This document shows, one piece after another, positions 1 to 8,118 of a DNA stretch of 64,000 bases (positions are counted from its first letter, which is position 1; each line of letters begins with the position of its first letter). The notes beneath the pieces are model-generated. The model saw nothing but the letters and a program-made list of their open reading frames with translations. It had not been told where the DNA came from and ran no database searches. Source of the stretch: an uncultured Flavobacteriaceae bacterium. GTDB lineage: Bacteria; Bacteroidota; Bacteroidia; Flavobacteriales; Flavobacteriaceae. The position numbers and the translations under genes are program-made. The stretch spans positions 620,001-684,000 of the forward strand of contig CANLWG010000001.1 in NCBI GenBank assembly GCA_947494715.1, read 5' to 3'.

Positions 1-1
1 C

Positions 2-472
2 TTGTTAAAACCCATTGACGATGAAGAATTGGAACAAGCGGTAAAAAAATTCAGGGCGCTAAAACCGAAATCCCAAAAATTGACATTGGATTTCGACGAC
101 ATCAAAAAATTATTGACAGACCCTTTGGAACGGGAATATAAAAAGAGATTTACCACAAAGGTCGGGCAGCACCTTAAAATTATTAATGCAGATGAGGTGG
201 AATGTTTTTATAGTGAAAACAAAGGAACCTATGCCGCGACTTCCGATGGTAGAAATTATTTGTTGGAGACCACCTTGGAAAATTTGGAAACCGAACTTGA
301 GCCCCAAACCTTCTTTCGGGTAAGCAGAAAGTTCTACATTAATATTAAGTATATAAAGGACATCGTTTCCTACACCAATTCACGGCTGAAAATTAGATTG
401 AACCGATATCATGGGCAGGAGATTATCGTTAGTAGGGAAAGAGTAAAAGACTTCAAGTTGTGGTTGGAATAA
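2..472 (+). CDS. LytTR-family response regulator, 3' part (5' end outside window)
   Basis: The reading frame is open to the left edge, so the gene starts upstream. The first visible residues (LLKPIDDEELEQAV) match the end of a CheY-like receiver domain, where the Lys-Pro of the last beta strand is conserved. After a linker comes a LytTR DNA-binding domain (about residues 50-156) with the usual pattern: a beta-rich start (FTTKVGQHLKIINADEVECFY), then TTLENLE, then FFRVSRKFYIN and a C-terminal VSRERVKDFK. In this family a sensor kinase, usually of the LytS/His_kinase type, phosphorylates the receiver and the LytTR domain binds direct-repeat promoters. The partner kinase is probably just left of the window; that is inference. 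The gene ends in convergence with the LETM1-related gene. Confidence 0.88.
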   Translation: MLKPIDDEELEQAVKKFRALKPKSQKLTLDFDDIKKLLTDPLEREYKKRFTTKVGQHLKIINADEVECFYSENKGTYAATSDGRNYLLETTLENLETELEPQTFFRVSRKFYINIKYIKDIVSYTNSRLKIRLNRYHGQEIIVSRERVKDFKLWLE

Positions 473-547
473 TAACTACTAAATCATTGAATTTAAAAAC
501 TATAAACTCAAATATAGATTTTTCTTATAGTTGTGATTTCGTGAAAT

Positions 548-1741
548 TCACTTCTTTTTTTCTACTCTATTCTCGTCAAATGAGGAAGGTAATAATTTAG
601 GAATCAATTTAATAAAAATTGGTAACAAAACAGCACCTCCTGGCAACATAAAAATGGCCAATGAAGGTATGCTCTTAAAAATATCCAATAACTGATTTTG
701 CACTTTTTTCTTCTCTTCGGAGCTTAGTTCACGAGTAGTGGATTTGGACAATAGATATACCAGTTCCTTACTTTCAGAAAGTTCTTTTTGAAGCCGTTTG
801 CTATTTCGCAAAATGAGCCTATCCACTATTTTTGACATACTATCATAAAACTGTACTGCTAGATTGTTATCTTTTAAATGTGGAATTTTTTTTGCGTTAA
901 AGTCAAAAAACCGGGTCACATCTTCTAAGGATCGAGCAATCTGTTTTTCTTCTATTCCCATATCCTTTCCGATTCCAAAAATGAAATCGGATTCCTTGTA
1001 ATCCAAGGATAGATCTTCCCAAACCGTTAAACAGGCGACGTCCAGAAAATATTGGTTTTCGAATATGGAAAAATCATGCATCAACTTTTCCCGATAGGAT
1101 CCATCAAAATTTTGATGCCCTTCATCAATAAAGGTAAGCGATGAAGCAAAAAGTTGTGCCAATTTTTCATCCTTTGCATTTCTTTCTTTGGAATTAAGGG
1201 TGTGATAGGTAAGGTTAATAGTAATATACTCCAGGTTCTGGGCATATTCTCGTATGTTATCCTTACTTTCCAAATACCTTTTAAAAGTAAGGACATCAAT
1301 GAACAAGAGCGAATTGGTTATTATACTATTAAAGGTCTTGCTGATTAAATTATCTTCCAGATATACCCTGGAATCCAAGAGTTTTTCCAACTGTGACGAT
1401 GTCTTCTTACCCGTTACGATTTTGTTGAAAAAGGATATTCTACCAACATCCAAAACCTTATAAAAACCAAAAATACAGTCTGTAAAAGCTTTGAAATCAG
1501 CATCTGGCTTCTCTAAGTGATAGGTGAAATACAATGCGGCCAAGAGATTTATCTTGGCGTTCTCGTCCTCTGAAAGGACATGTTCAAGTTTTATCAAGGG
1601 TATCGTACGGACATTTATGCCATAGATGAACCCCGTTTTTTTCATTTCCAGATAAAGTGCATGGAAATCTTCAGGGTACCAATGCCTGCCTTCAATGAGA
1701 TAACCGAATTTTTGTATCCAACCGGATGCGGATGGGTTCAT
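548..1741 (-). CDS. LETM1-related protein
   Basis: A 397-residue protein whose C-terminal 70 residues resemble the LETM1 ribosome-binding domain: LSKSTTRELSSEEKKKVQNQ, then a hydrophobic segment IPSLAIFMLPGGAVLLPIFIKLIPKLLP. Residues 1-320 are mostly helical and hydrophilic, with no signal peptide. Flavobacteria commonly carry one such protein, usually labelled LETM1-related and sometimes biofilm-associated; its molecular role is not settled. Mitochondrial LETM1 is an inner-membrane protein linked to ion exchange and ribosome binding, but that function should not be carried over. The start is an ATG, and the gene stands alone on its strand. The base composition is more AT-rich than the downstream enzymes, like other slow-changing hypothetical genes here. 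Confidence 0.75.
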   Translation of the reverse strand: MNPSASGWIQKFGYLIEGRHWYPEDFHALYLEMKKTGFIYGINVRTIPLIKLEHVLSEDENAKINLLAALYFTYHLEKPDADFKAFTDCIFGFYKVLDVGRISFFNKIVTGKKTSSQLEKLLDSRVYLEDNLISKTFNSIITNSLLFIDVLTFKRYLESKDNIREYAQNLEYITINLTYHTLNSKERNAKDEKLAQLFASSLTFIDEGHQNFDGSYREKLMHDFSIFENQYFLDVACLTVWEDLSLDYKESDFIFGIGKDMGIEEKQIARSLEDVTRFFDFNAKKIPHLKDNNLAVQFYDSMSKIVDRLILRNSKRLQKELSESKELVYLLSKSTTRELSSEEKKKVQNQLLDIFKSIPSLAIFMLPGGAVLLPIFIKLIPKLLPSSFDENRVEKKK

Positions 1742-2201
1742 GGACAGGAACTTTAGAACCCCAAATTAAAGGAAAATATAGGACTTTTTCTATACATCGG
1801 TACCGCGATTCATGTTTTTTTGGTTTGATGTTTTATTGTGTATTGGGATTTTGTTCACCTTTTTATAGGAATTTAGGGTTGAATTTACTATGTTTAACCT
1901 CCAAATTTTAAAAAATACAATTCTGGATGCCCCAAGTATTACGGAATTTAAGTAGATAACTAACCTATATGATCTGAATGTTATGGAATATGTCCTCTTC
2001 TTTATTTGGATTACAATAATGTTTATTTTGGTGTATAGAATGATAATTGCCCATAAGGCATTGCGCAAGATTCTAAAACCCAATGAGTAATTAGAGATTT
2101 CTTTTTTAAGGAAAATAGCGTCTCCTATTTGAAGTTTTGCCTAAAGACTCTTTTCAGGTGAACGGCTTACCAATATCACCAAAATTGGATAAGGGCAAAG
2201 T
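1742..2201. other. Intergenic region, 460 bases, AT-rich
   Basis: Lies between the divergent start of the LETM1-related gene and the end of the DUF547 gene. The only coding candidate seen is the small membrane-peptide ORF listed separately. No tRNA-like fold, strong inverted repeat or insertion-sequence end was recognised. The first 60 bases should hold the promoter of the LETM1-related gene, but no good TAnnTTTG box was found there. Confidence 0.5.
1983..2090 (+). CDS. Possible 35-residue single-pass membrane peptide
   Basis: An ATG ORF of 35 codons that encodes one hydrophobic segment (VLFFIWITIMFILVY, about residues 4-18) followed by a basic tail ending KALRKILKPNE. The order of a short acidic N-terminus, a membrane span and a positively charged C-terminus is that of a real small membrane protein, and the ORF fills a stretch that otherwise has no gene. 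In-frame stop codons lie just upstream, so it cannot be the tail of a longer protein. No family is recognised. It may be chance in AT-rich DNA, where hydrophobic codons arise easily; conservation in relatives would decide. Confidence 0.33.
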   Translation: MEYVLFFIWITIMFILVYRMIIAHKALRKILKPNE

Positions 2202-3017
2202 TTAAAGATTTATCCAATTGTCCAAATCCAAAGTCCAGTCATAGTTTCTATAGGAAATATCAATATCCTTTGTAGTCGGTATAATTTCAAACTTTTTCAA
2301 TATCTCCTTAATACCCTTTTTACCGCTAAAATCGCCTCGGAACCAATTGAAAATAGCGGTAACCGCTATTTCGTTTTTCTCTGGATAATAATCGGAATTT
2401 TGTTTTAGATATAATCGGGTACCTTGATTCAATTGTCCATCCAGTTCCTCTGGATCGTAAATCGTCACAGGGGGGCAATCCTTAGCACCGCAATTAAGCG
2501 CAAAATGGATACGGTAATCACGTTCGCGTATCCGGAGTTGTCGTTCAAGTTTGTCCGGGAACCATTTTCGGATACGTCCCTGTCCCAAAGACCATTGCGA
2601 TTTTCGGATGATGCCGTGTTCTATTTTTTCAAAGGAAAGCAATCTTCCTGCAATAGGTATTTGTTCTTTTTTAAAAAAGGCCTTTTTATTATCGTACAAC
2701 CCTGGATTCTCAGAAAGTATCACTAGAACATAGGCGTTATAGATATTTATCCAAAAGGCGAGCTTGTGCGTATCGGTAATTAATGAATTGGTCAATTCTG
2801 TTAAAGTTGTATTGGCAATCCTATCTTGAATGGCCTTGGTGTCCTTGCCATTTTTAATATTTTGAAGAAACTCCTCTGAAAGTTTATTGAAGTCCGAAGT
2901 TTTCAGGACGGTTTTTTCAAAATTGGTTCTTTGTATCGTACAGCCGTTAAATAGCACTAAAAACAACAATGCAATACTAATACTATTCAGCTTTATGATT
3001 ATGTTGTAATGGTCCAA
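2202..3017 (-). CDS. DUF547 lipoprotein
   Basis: The body matches DUF547: THKLAFWINIYNAYVLVIL, FFKKEQIPIAGRLLSFEKIEHGIIR, and the Cys-containing RIHFALNCGAKDCPPV. The family is often found in secreted or membrane-linked bacterial proteins and has no agreed biochemical role, although its fold has been compared with papain-like transglutaminase/peptidase folds. A lipoprotein signal is visible (SIALLFLVLFNGC), so the protein is probably anchored in a membrane by its Cys. The start is uncertain. The frame stays open to a GTG at 3134, but that would put about 60 residues before the lipobox; the TTG at 3017 places the signal peptide at the N-terminus and is preferred. Divergent from the OmpW-like gene. 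Confidence 0.8.
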   Translation of the reverse strand: MDHYNIIIKLNSISIALLFLVLFNGCTIQRTNFEKTVLKTSDFNKLSEEFLQNIKNGKDTKAIQDRIANTTLTELTNSLITDTHKLAFWINIYNAYVLVILSENPGLYDNKKAFFKKEQIPIAGRLLSFEKIEHGIIRKSQWSLGQGRIRKWFPDKLERQLRIRERDYRIHFALNCGAKDCPPVTIYDPEELDGQLNQGTRLYLKQNSDYYPEKNEIAVTAIFNWFRGDFSGKKGIKEILKKFEIIPTTKDIDISYRNYDWTLDLDNWINL

Positions 3018-3171
3018 TGTACGTTTACAGTTTTGTGAATATGGGGTAGGTCGAAAAACACGTCTATAGCTTTCATGAGAATACTGATAAAACCACAATT
3101 GATGAATTTTCTCTTCATCTAAGATGGCGATCACTGTTTCACACTAAGATTCTACACAAATTCTTTTCTAC

Positions 3172-3187
3172 AATGATAAAGATCATT
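3172..3187. promoter_or_regulatory. CRP/FNR-like operator upstream of the OmpW-like gene
   Basis: A perfect inverted repeat AATGAT-aaag-ATCATT. Its core TGAT-N4-ATCA is the pattern bound by Crp/Fnr-family regulators. Its centre lies about 42 bases before the transcription start expected from the TAGTTTTG box at 3209-3216, the class II activator position. A second inverted repeat (CTACTG-aac-CAGTAG, 3192-3206) lies between the site and the box. Seen in sequence; regulation is inferred. Confidence 0.45.
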
Positions 3188-3208
3188 TTTTCTACTGAAC
3201 CAGTAGGG

Positions 3209-3216
3209 TAGTTTTG
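3209..3216 (+). promoter_or_regulatory. Bacteroidota-type -7 promoter box (TAGTTTTG)
   Basis: Matches TAnnTTTG, the -7 element of the main sigma factor in this phylum, 23 bases before the ATG of the OmpW-like gene. No clear TTG element is seen at -33, which fits a promoter that needs an activator. Confidence 0.45.
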
Positions 3217-3239
3217 GCCAAAATTTAAAACAGTGTATA

Positions 3240-3893
3240 ATGAAACGAACAACAATTTCTTTGATGGCTCTATTATTGGGTTTTGTAAATGTATCAATAG
3301 CACAGGATACAAATTCAGGTACCAATGATTTTAGCAAGTGGCAATTTAGGTTAAGGGGCATAGTCGTTGCTCCTGATGAAAGCGCAAGCATTGAAGCCAT
3401 TGGTGGGGATGTATCCATATCAACGGCCTTTGTTCCAGAGTTTGATATCACCTATTTTTTTACTGAAAACTGGTCTGCTGAGTTGATTTTAGCCACTACA
3501 AAACACGATGTAGAGGCAATTGAAACAGCGGCAGGGAACATTGATTTGGGCCATGTATGGTTATTACCGCCTACATTGACAGCACAGTACCATTTCACTG
3601 GAGGTAATTTTGTCCCTTATCTTGGGGCGGGACCTAACCTTACCTTATTTTATGGGGTGGATGAAGGGCCAACAGCTGATGATGTAGACTACGATACTGC
3701 TCTCGGATTCGCGTTACAGGGAGGATTTGATTTTATGCTCAATGATAAATGGTTTTTAAATCTGGATGTCAAAAAATTATTCTTAGGCACCGATGCTACC
3801 GTAAATGCTACAACTGCCTTGGGGGCTACAGTGGTGGCGGACGTAGATATCAATCCCTGGATAATAGGCTTTGGAGTAGGGGTTAAACTTTAA
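3240..3893 (+). CDS. OmpW-family outer-membrane beta-barrel protein
   Basis: A 217-residue protein with a signal peptide (residues 1-21, ending SIAQ) and the OmpW pattern: an N-terminal WQFRLRGIVVAPDE, alternating barrel strands, the family segment VWLLPPTLTAQYHF, then GNFVPYLGAGPNLT, and a final strand INPWIIGFGVGVKL ending in a hydrophobic residue, as outer-membrane barrels do. OmpW proteins form small eight-stranded barrels thought to let small hydrophobic molecules across the outer membrane. Its length is normal for the family. It is a single-gene unit, with its own promoter box and CRP/FNR-like site upstream and a strong hairpin terminator 16 bases after the stop. In enterobacteria ompW is controlled by FNR, which makes the upstream site notable, although the regulator here is unknown. 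Confidence 0.88.
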   Translation: MKRTTISLMALLLGFVNVSIAQDTNSGTNDFSKWQFRLRGIVVAPDESASIEAIGGDVSISTAFVPEFDITYFFTENWSAELILATTKHDVEAIETAAGNIDLGHVWLLPPTLTAQYHFTGGNFVPYLGAGPNLTLFYGVDEGPTADDVDYDTALGFALQGGFDFMLNDKWFLNLDVKKLFLGTDATVNATTALGATVVADVDINPWIIGFGVGVKL

Positions 3894-3909
3894 CAGATTG
3901 ATAGAAGAA

Positions 3910-3945
3910 GACCCCTTGGTTAAAGTTTTGCTTAACCGAGGGGTC
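3910..3945. terminator. Bidirectional hairpin terminator
   Basis: A 15-base-pair stem (GACCCCTTGGTTAAG against CTTAACCGAGGGGTC, one G-T pair) around a 6-base loop, followed by ACTTATTTTA. It sits between the convergent OmpW-like and YceI genes and can serve both strands. Confidence 0.85.
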
Positions 3946-4053
3946 ACTTATTTTACCATAAAACGGGTCTGAATATTTTTTCTGATATTTCTAGTTGCAT
4001 ACAGGTAAAACCCATTGGCACTGTATGGAAAGGAAAACGGATATTATTGGTTT

Positions 4054-4698
4054 CTATTCACTTTTCTGTAGCAAAACTTCAGCCTGTACGGCCACCTCGC
4101 TCCAGGTTTTACTAACGCCGTCCCCACCGGTATGTAAAATTTCGCATGCTTTGTTTATAGAGGCTATCGCATCCAACGCATCCCAGTTCTCAAGGTTCAT
4201 TACACCCGTAAAGGTATAGGAGGTATCCGATGTTTTTTCGGATTCCAGAGGGATATTTTCAGTTACACCGTTCAAGGTTACGTCAATGGAAGATTTCCCA
4301 TCTTCGGATACCTTGAAAATGCCCGAAATAAATGTGGTGTTTTTCATTGCCCCAAAAAAGAATTCAAGGATTTTGGGGTCTCGGATCCCTGTTGCATCAT
4401 TGGTAAACAGACTGCTGACAGGGATGGTGAAGGCCGTACCGTTCATTGCATCCATGGCCGTGCTGCCCGATTCACTTTTGGTGATATCTATTTTCATGAA
4501 TTTGCCGCCTACAGGTAATTTTTCGGAAGTCTTATAGGCCGTGAAACCCACTTTTGTGGAATCCTTTACTAAGTTGAATTTTTCCGAGGAATCGGCCATT
4601 ACTTCCTTGGCATTTTCCTCACTTTCCTTTTTGGCCTCCTTACAATTGTAGGACACCAAAAGAACAAGTCCTAGAATAGCCAATCTTACTGTTTTCAT
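4054..4698 (-). CDS. YceI-family lipoprotein
   Basis: 214 residues. An SPII signal (MKTVRLAILGLVLLVSYNC) predicts lipid anchoring at Cys19. After an acidic linker the YceI domain (about residues 40-210) is seen: STKVGFTAYKTSEKLPVGGKF, then GIRDPKILEFFF, FISGIFKVSEDGKSSIDVTLNG, and VMNLENWDALDAIASINKAC. YceI domains form a lipocalin-like barrel that in characterised relatives binds polyprenoid lipids, and they are associated with base or osmotic stress. The exact ligand cannot be read. The central variant 'GIRDPKILEFFFGAMKN' replaces the usual 'R-D-x-H-L-K-S-x-D-F' motif, so this is a divergent branch. The 5' leader carries a short TCGC-GAAA-GCGA hairpin. Confidence 0.85.
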   Translation of the reverse strand: MKTVRLAILGLVLLVSYNCKEAKKESEENAKEVMADSSEKFNLVKDSTKVGFTAYKTSEKLPVGGKFMKIDITKSESGSTAMDAMNGTAFTIPVSSLFTNDATGIRDPKILEFFFGAMKNTTFISGIFKVSEDGKSSIDVTLNGVTENIPLESEKTSDTSYTFTGVMNLENWDALDAIASINKACEILHTGGDGVSKTWSEVAVQAEVLLQKSE

Positions 4699-4793
4699 AG
4701 ATGTATTTTTTGTTTCTATTCTCGCGAAAGCGAAAAATTAGTTATTAGATGGGCCTAAAGTTACACAATAAAAAAAGGCATTTCAAGCCCTGT

Positions 4794-5279
4794 TTAAAAT
4801 GATTTTAAGAGTTCCGGATTGTTTCTGATTCCTCTTTTTAGATTTTCACAGACCAAAATGGATTTATCGATTCGGGTCTGTGAATTTTTATACCCCAAGA
4901 TCATATAAATAATCCCTCTTTTTTTCCCTGCGGTAAAAGATTCGAATATTTCATTGGCCTCGAAATCACTTTGCAATACGGCATCCAATTCTTCCGGCAT
5001 TTCAACTCCATATTTTGAAGTGTCCTCAAAAAACTGCAACTGAAAATAATCATTGGGAAAAACACCCAATTCCTTCTGGTATCGCTTACCGAACATCATA
5101 TAATACTTTCCGTTTCTTTTTTGGATAGCTCCATGAAAAGTCAATTCCTTTCCTTTAAAAGTGGCCTTGACCTTTACTCTTTTCAAGTTTTTTTCCAAAA
5201 AAGGGAAAACGATTTCCTCGGGAAGCAACAGGGAATAATGACTTCCCGTAATCGCAATTTCAAAAACTTTGCTTTGCAC
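4794..5279 (-). CDS. DUF1905 and YdeI/OmpD-associated domain protein
   Basis: 161 residues. The N-terminal half matches DUF1905 (KATFKGKELTFHGAIQKRNG, YYMMFGKRYQKELGV), a small beta-barrel domain. The C-terminal half matches the YdeI/OmdA helical domain (VEMPEELDAVLQSDFEANEIFESFTAGKKRGIIYMI). Proteins with this pair are widespread in Bacteroidota and have no firm biochemical role; the YdeI name comes from E. coli work on antimicrobial resistance. The protein starts at a GTG that overlaps the stop codon of the upstream alpha/beta hydrolase-OsmC gene by one base (TAGTG), so the two are probably translationally coupled. No signal peptide: cytoplasmic. A second, only distantly similar YdeI protein is at 32668-33252. 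Confidence 0.82.
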   Translation of the reverse strand: MQSKVFEIAITGSHYSLLLPEEIVFPFLEKNLKRVKVKATFKGKELTFHGAIQKRNGKYYMMFGKRYQKELGVFPNDYFQLQFFEDTSKYGVEMPEELDAVLQSDFEANEIFESFTAGKKRGIIYMILGYKNSQTRIDKSILVCENLKRGIRNNPELLKSF

Positions 5280-6496
5280 TAACCGATTAATTTTGTAATT
5301 ATTTGTGTTTCGCTATGCAAGGTTCTATGTACTGGGCATTTATCGGCAATTTCCATAATTCGAGTCTTCTGTTTTTCGTCCAGATCTCCTTTTAATCGTA
5401 TTTCCCTTTGGAAAGTATCTATTTTGGAACTCTCGGATTCACAATTTTCGCAATCCGCTGCATGCTCCTTGCCATAGGAGGTGTGCACTTCTACATTTTC
5501 CAGTTTCCAGCCCTTTCGCCTTACATACATCTGTATGGTCATTGCCGTACATGCGGAAAGTCCGGCTGAAACCAGTTCATAGGGTGAAGGGCCAAAATCA
5601 CTTCCCCCAACTTCTATGGGCTCATCGGCGGTCATATAATGGCTGCCTACCTTCATTTGAGTGGTAAAGCCATCATCGGCGTCCAAACTGGCCACAACAT
5701 CATGTTTTGTTTTTGGTTGAACGGCTTCAGTTTCCATATCCAAATAACGTTGGGCCCATCCCGAAATGACTTTACCTACATAAAGGGAGTCCCTTTTGTT
5801 TGATAATAGGTGATCGGCCCCGTCCAATGAAACAAAACTTTTTGGGTGATGGGCCGCGACATAGATTTCCTCTGCGTTTTTAATGCCTACCGTATCGTCC
5901 TGAGGGGAGTGCATGAGTAATAAAGGTTTGCGAAGATTTTTGACGGTTTCCGGTAATGACTTGGTTCTTAGGTCGTCCAAGAACTGTTTTTTGATGGTAA
6001 AATCCCTTCCACTAAGGTTTACCACTGCTTTTCCTTTGGATTTTATCTCCTCTATATTGCTCTTAAGTAAGTGTTGTACATGGGTAGGATTGGACGGTGC
6101 GCCAATTGTGGCTATTGCCTTAACCGATGCAATTTCCGTTGCTGCAAAAATTACCGCAGCTCCACCAAGTGAGTGCCCAATGAGCAGGGAAGGAGCCTGA
6201 TAATTCTGTTCAAGAAAATCTGTGGCGGCCACTAAATCGGCTACATTGCCCGAGAAATTGGTATCCGAAAAATCACCATCGCTTTCCCCGAGTCCCGTAA
6301 AATCAAATCGTAGAACGCCAAATCCGTTGGAGGTCAGTGCTTTCCCAATATTTCTTACCGCTAAAAGGTTTTTGTTGCAAGTAAAACAATGGGCAAAAAG
6401 GGCAAAATTATGAGGATGTTGATCCACGGGAAGCTCTAGTCTACCTACTAGTGTTTGGCCTTTTTTATTCTGGAATGTAACTTTTTGAAGATTCAT
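5279..6496 (-). CDS. Bifunctional alpha/beta hydrolase-OsmC protein
   Basis: 405 residues in two domains. Residues 1-250 are an alpha/beta hydrolase: FAHCFTC oxyanion region, nucleophile elbow GHSLGGAAV (Ser about residue 108), a later acid in HSPQDDTVG, and His in DGADHLLS. Residues 265-405 are an OsmC/Ohr-like domain: GFTTQMKVGSHYMTADEP, GPSPYELVSAGLSACTAMT with the peroxidatic-type Cys, and DKCPVHRTL with the second Cys. OsmC proteins reduce organic hydroperoxides. The fusion is a known architecture in flavobacteria, but its substrate has not been defined to my knowledge; hydrolysis of an ester coupled to removal of a peroxide is an inference. First gene of a two-gene unit with the DUF1905 protein. 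ATG start. Confidence 0.9.
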   Translation of the reverse strand: MNLQKVTFQNKKGQTLVGRLELPVDQHPHNFALFAHCFTCNKNLLAVRNIGKALTSNGFGVLRFDFTGLGESDGDFSDTNFSGNVADLVAATDFLEQNYQAPSLLIGHSLGGAAVIFAATEIASVKAIATIGAPSNPTHVQHLLKSNIEEIKSKGKAVVNLSGRDFTIKKQFLDDLRTKSLPETVKNLRKPLLLMHSPQDDTVGIKNAEEIYVAAHHPKSFVSLDGADHLLSNKRDSLYVGKVISGWAQRYLDMETEAVQPKTKHDVVASLDADDGFTTQMKVGSHYMTADEPIEVGGSDFGPSPYELVSAGLSACTAMTIQMYVRRKGWKLENVEVHTSYGKEHAADCENCESESSKIDTFQREIRLKGDLDEKQKTRIMEIADKCPVHRTLHSETQIITKLIG

Positions 6497-6585
6497 AGGG
6501 TTCGTTTTAAGACTAAGTCGTCTTTAGTGAACATAGCTTTCCTAAAGATAATGGTTTGGCTTCAATGTTTAGAAGGGAGAGGGAA

Positions 6586-7272
6586 TTAAGCCTTATGCCT
6601 TTTGCGAAAGTCAGTCTTAAAAACGAATTCGATGCGCAAATATTCATAATTGGCCGCAGAAAAATGATTCTTCATAAACCCTACTTCCAATTTGAGACTG
6701 GAATTGAATTTATGCCCCATTCCCAAGTACAGCCTATTTTGATTGAACAATGGTTCTTGGAGCGCAATAAAAATCTCATTGGAAGCACAGAAATAGAACC
6801 TATTGTTCAGGGGATAGGAGCCTTTCAACCTATATCGTATGCGATGTCTGAGGTCAGTTCCCGTTGTGGTACGAATCCATCGGTTTTCGAGCCGATACCG
6901 ATGGGAAATGTTGAAGCTTCCCATCTTGTCCTTAAAAGTAAGCTGTGAGTAAAGCCAATGTTGATAAAAGGCTCCTTTGGCCTCTTTACTTTGGATAAAG
7001 GGTTCCGAATTTAGGTAGCCATAGCCTAAGGTGCCCGAAAGGGTAGGGCTAAAACCATAGCAAATACCTGTTCTGAAAAACGATAACTCATAATGATGAA
7101 AAGGCTCATAATACCGTAAAAGACCAATGGTGGGAATGGAGATTTTTTCCGAAACCTGATGACTGCCAGAAGCGACCAGCCAAGTCCCCAGAATTTCTTC
7201 CCGCTCCCTTTGTGCAAAAATGTTTAGACTAAGTAAAAGGGCAATTGTTGGGCAAAGTGATCGGGTTGCCAT
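6586..7272 (-). CDS. DUF2490 outer-membrane protein, copy 2
   Basis: 228 residues with a signal peptide ending NIFAQ and the DUF2490 pattern: GTWLVASGSHQVSEKISIPTIGLLRYYEP, SGTLGYGYLNSEP, FNISHRYRLENRW, LRHRIRYRLKGSYPL, LFNQNRLYLGMGHKF, and a final LRIEFVFKTDFRKR. The alternating strands and aromatic girdles indicate an outer-membrane beta barrel of unknown cargo. It is the same length as, and clearly paralogous to, the next gene upstream (7432-8118), from which it is separated by 159 bases with no gene. The two diverge enough that this is an old duplication. ATG start; strand and spacing suggest it is the last gene of the BNR-DUF2490-DUF2490 unit. Confidence 0.8.
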   Translation of the reverse strand: MATRSLCPTIALLLSLNIFAQREREEILGTWLVASGSHQVSEKISIPTIGLLRYYEPFHHYELSFFRTGICYGFSPTLSGTLGYGYLNSEPFIQSKEAKGAFYQHWLYSQLTFKDKMGSFNISHRYRLENRWIRTTTGTDLRHRIRYRLKGSYPLNNRFYFCASNEIFIALQEPLFNQNRLYLGMGHKFNSSLKLEVGFMKNHFSAANYEYLRIEFVFKTDFRKRHKA

Positions 7273-7431
7273 CTGGTACTATTTGTTGGGACAAAATTAC
7301 CACCACATGTTGTCTCAAATGCCTGACATCCGTCATGTTTTTCTAGAAAATGTGTGTTTGCTTTACCAAGTCTGGAATGACCTTGGCGTAATACGAAATC
7401 TTAAGAAAAACTTGGATTTACCCTAAACCCA

Positions 7432-8118
7432 TCAATCGGCTATATTGGCCTTTTTTCTTAGATCTGGATTGTAGAATACGGCTATTTGAAGTCGATCAAA
7501 ATGGGCAGACGGAAAATGGTTTTTCAGATAGCCCGCCTGCACACTCAGATTTTTAGTTACATTAAAACCGAATGCCCCGTATAGTCTATTTTGCCCGAAA
7601 ACTTGGTTCTGTAAGTTCAGAAATACTTCATCATAAAAATTAAGAAAGAAAATCCGGGTCAACGGCAGGGTTACCTGTAGACGATACCTTGCCCTATGTT
7701 GGGTATCCGTTCGCTCCCCAAAATTCAAAAAACGTTGCTCAAGGCGATAGCGATGTTCAAATCCAAATTTCCCGACTTTATTTTTTAATATGAATTGCTC
7801 AAAAATCCGGTGTTCCTTGGAATCCCTATCGCCTGGAAATTCATCAAAAGTGCCGTCCGTTATGATATAGGCGTAGCCAAATGTACCTATGGCATTTGGA
7901 TTTATGTGGTAATTGAGCCCTGTCCGCAATAATAATTGATTAAAATTATCTAGCTGCTCATAATACCGGGCCTGAGCCTCGGAATGGATACTTAACTTTT
8001 CGGAAATTTTGTTGGTGCCAAAATACATATGCCACGAGCCCCACTTATCCTCGCCTGGCTCCTGGCTAACAAGGGAGAAAGAAAAAATAAAAGCGAGTAA
8101 GAATACAACTTTCTTCAT
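7432..8118 (-). CDS. DUF2490 outer-membrane protein, copy 1
   Basis: 228 residues with signal peptide MKKVVFLLAFIFSFSLVSQ and the DUF2490 elements seen in its neighbour: GSWHMYFGTNKISEKLSIHSEAQARYYEQ, IGTFGYAYI, FGFEHRYRLEQRFLN, TQHRARYRLQVTLPL, FGQNRLYGAFGFNV, and a C-terminal LQIAVFYNPDLRKK. It is predicted to be an outer-membrane barrel. Its ATG begins immediately after the stop of the large BNR-propeller gene (no bases between), so co-translation is likely and a shared job with that secreted protein is suggested by the layout. Function unknown. Confidence 0.82.
   Translation of the reverse strand: MKKVVFLLAFIFSFSLVSQEPGEDKWGSWHMYFGTNKISEKLSIHSEAQARYYEQLDNFNQLLLRTGLNYHINPNAIGTFGYAYIITDGTFDEFPGDRDSKEHRIFEQFILKNKVGKFGFEHRYRLEQRFLNFGERTDTQHRARYRLQVTLPLTRIFFLNFYDEVFLNLQNQVFGQNRLYGAFGFNVTKNLSVQAGYLKNHFPSAHFDRLQIAVFYNPDLRKKANIAD

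Noticed and set aside
2202-3134. GTG start for the DUF547 lipoprotein at 3134
   Set aside because: It would place about 60 residues ahead of the lipobox, which needs an N-terminal signal; the TTG at 3017 is better, although still uncertain.
4720-4735. TCGC-GAAA-GCGA hairpin before the YceI gene
   Set aside because: A stem of four pairs with a common tetraloop. Similar motifs are scattered in flavobacterial genomes, but no second copy was confirmed in this window.
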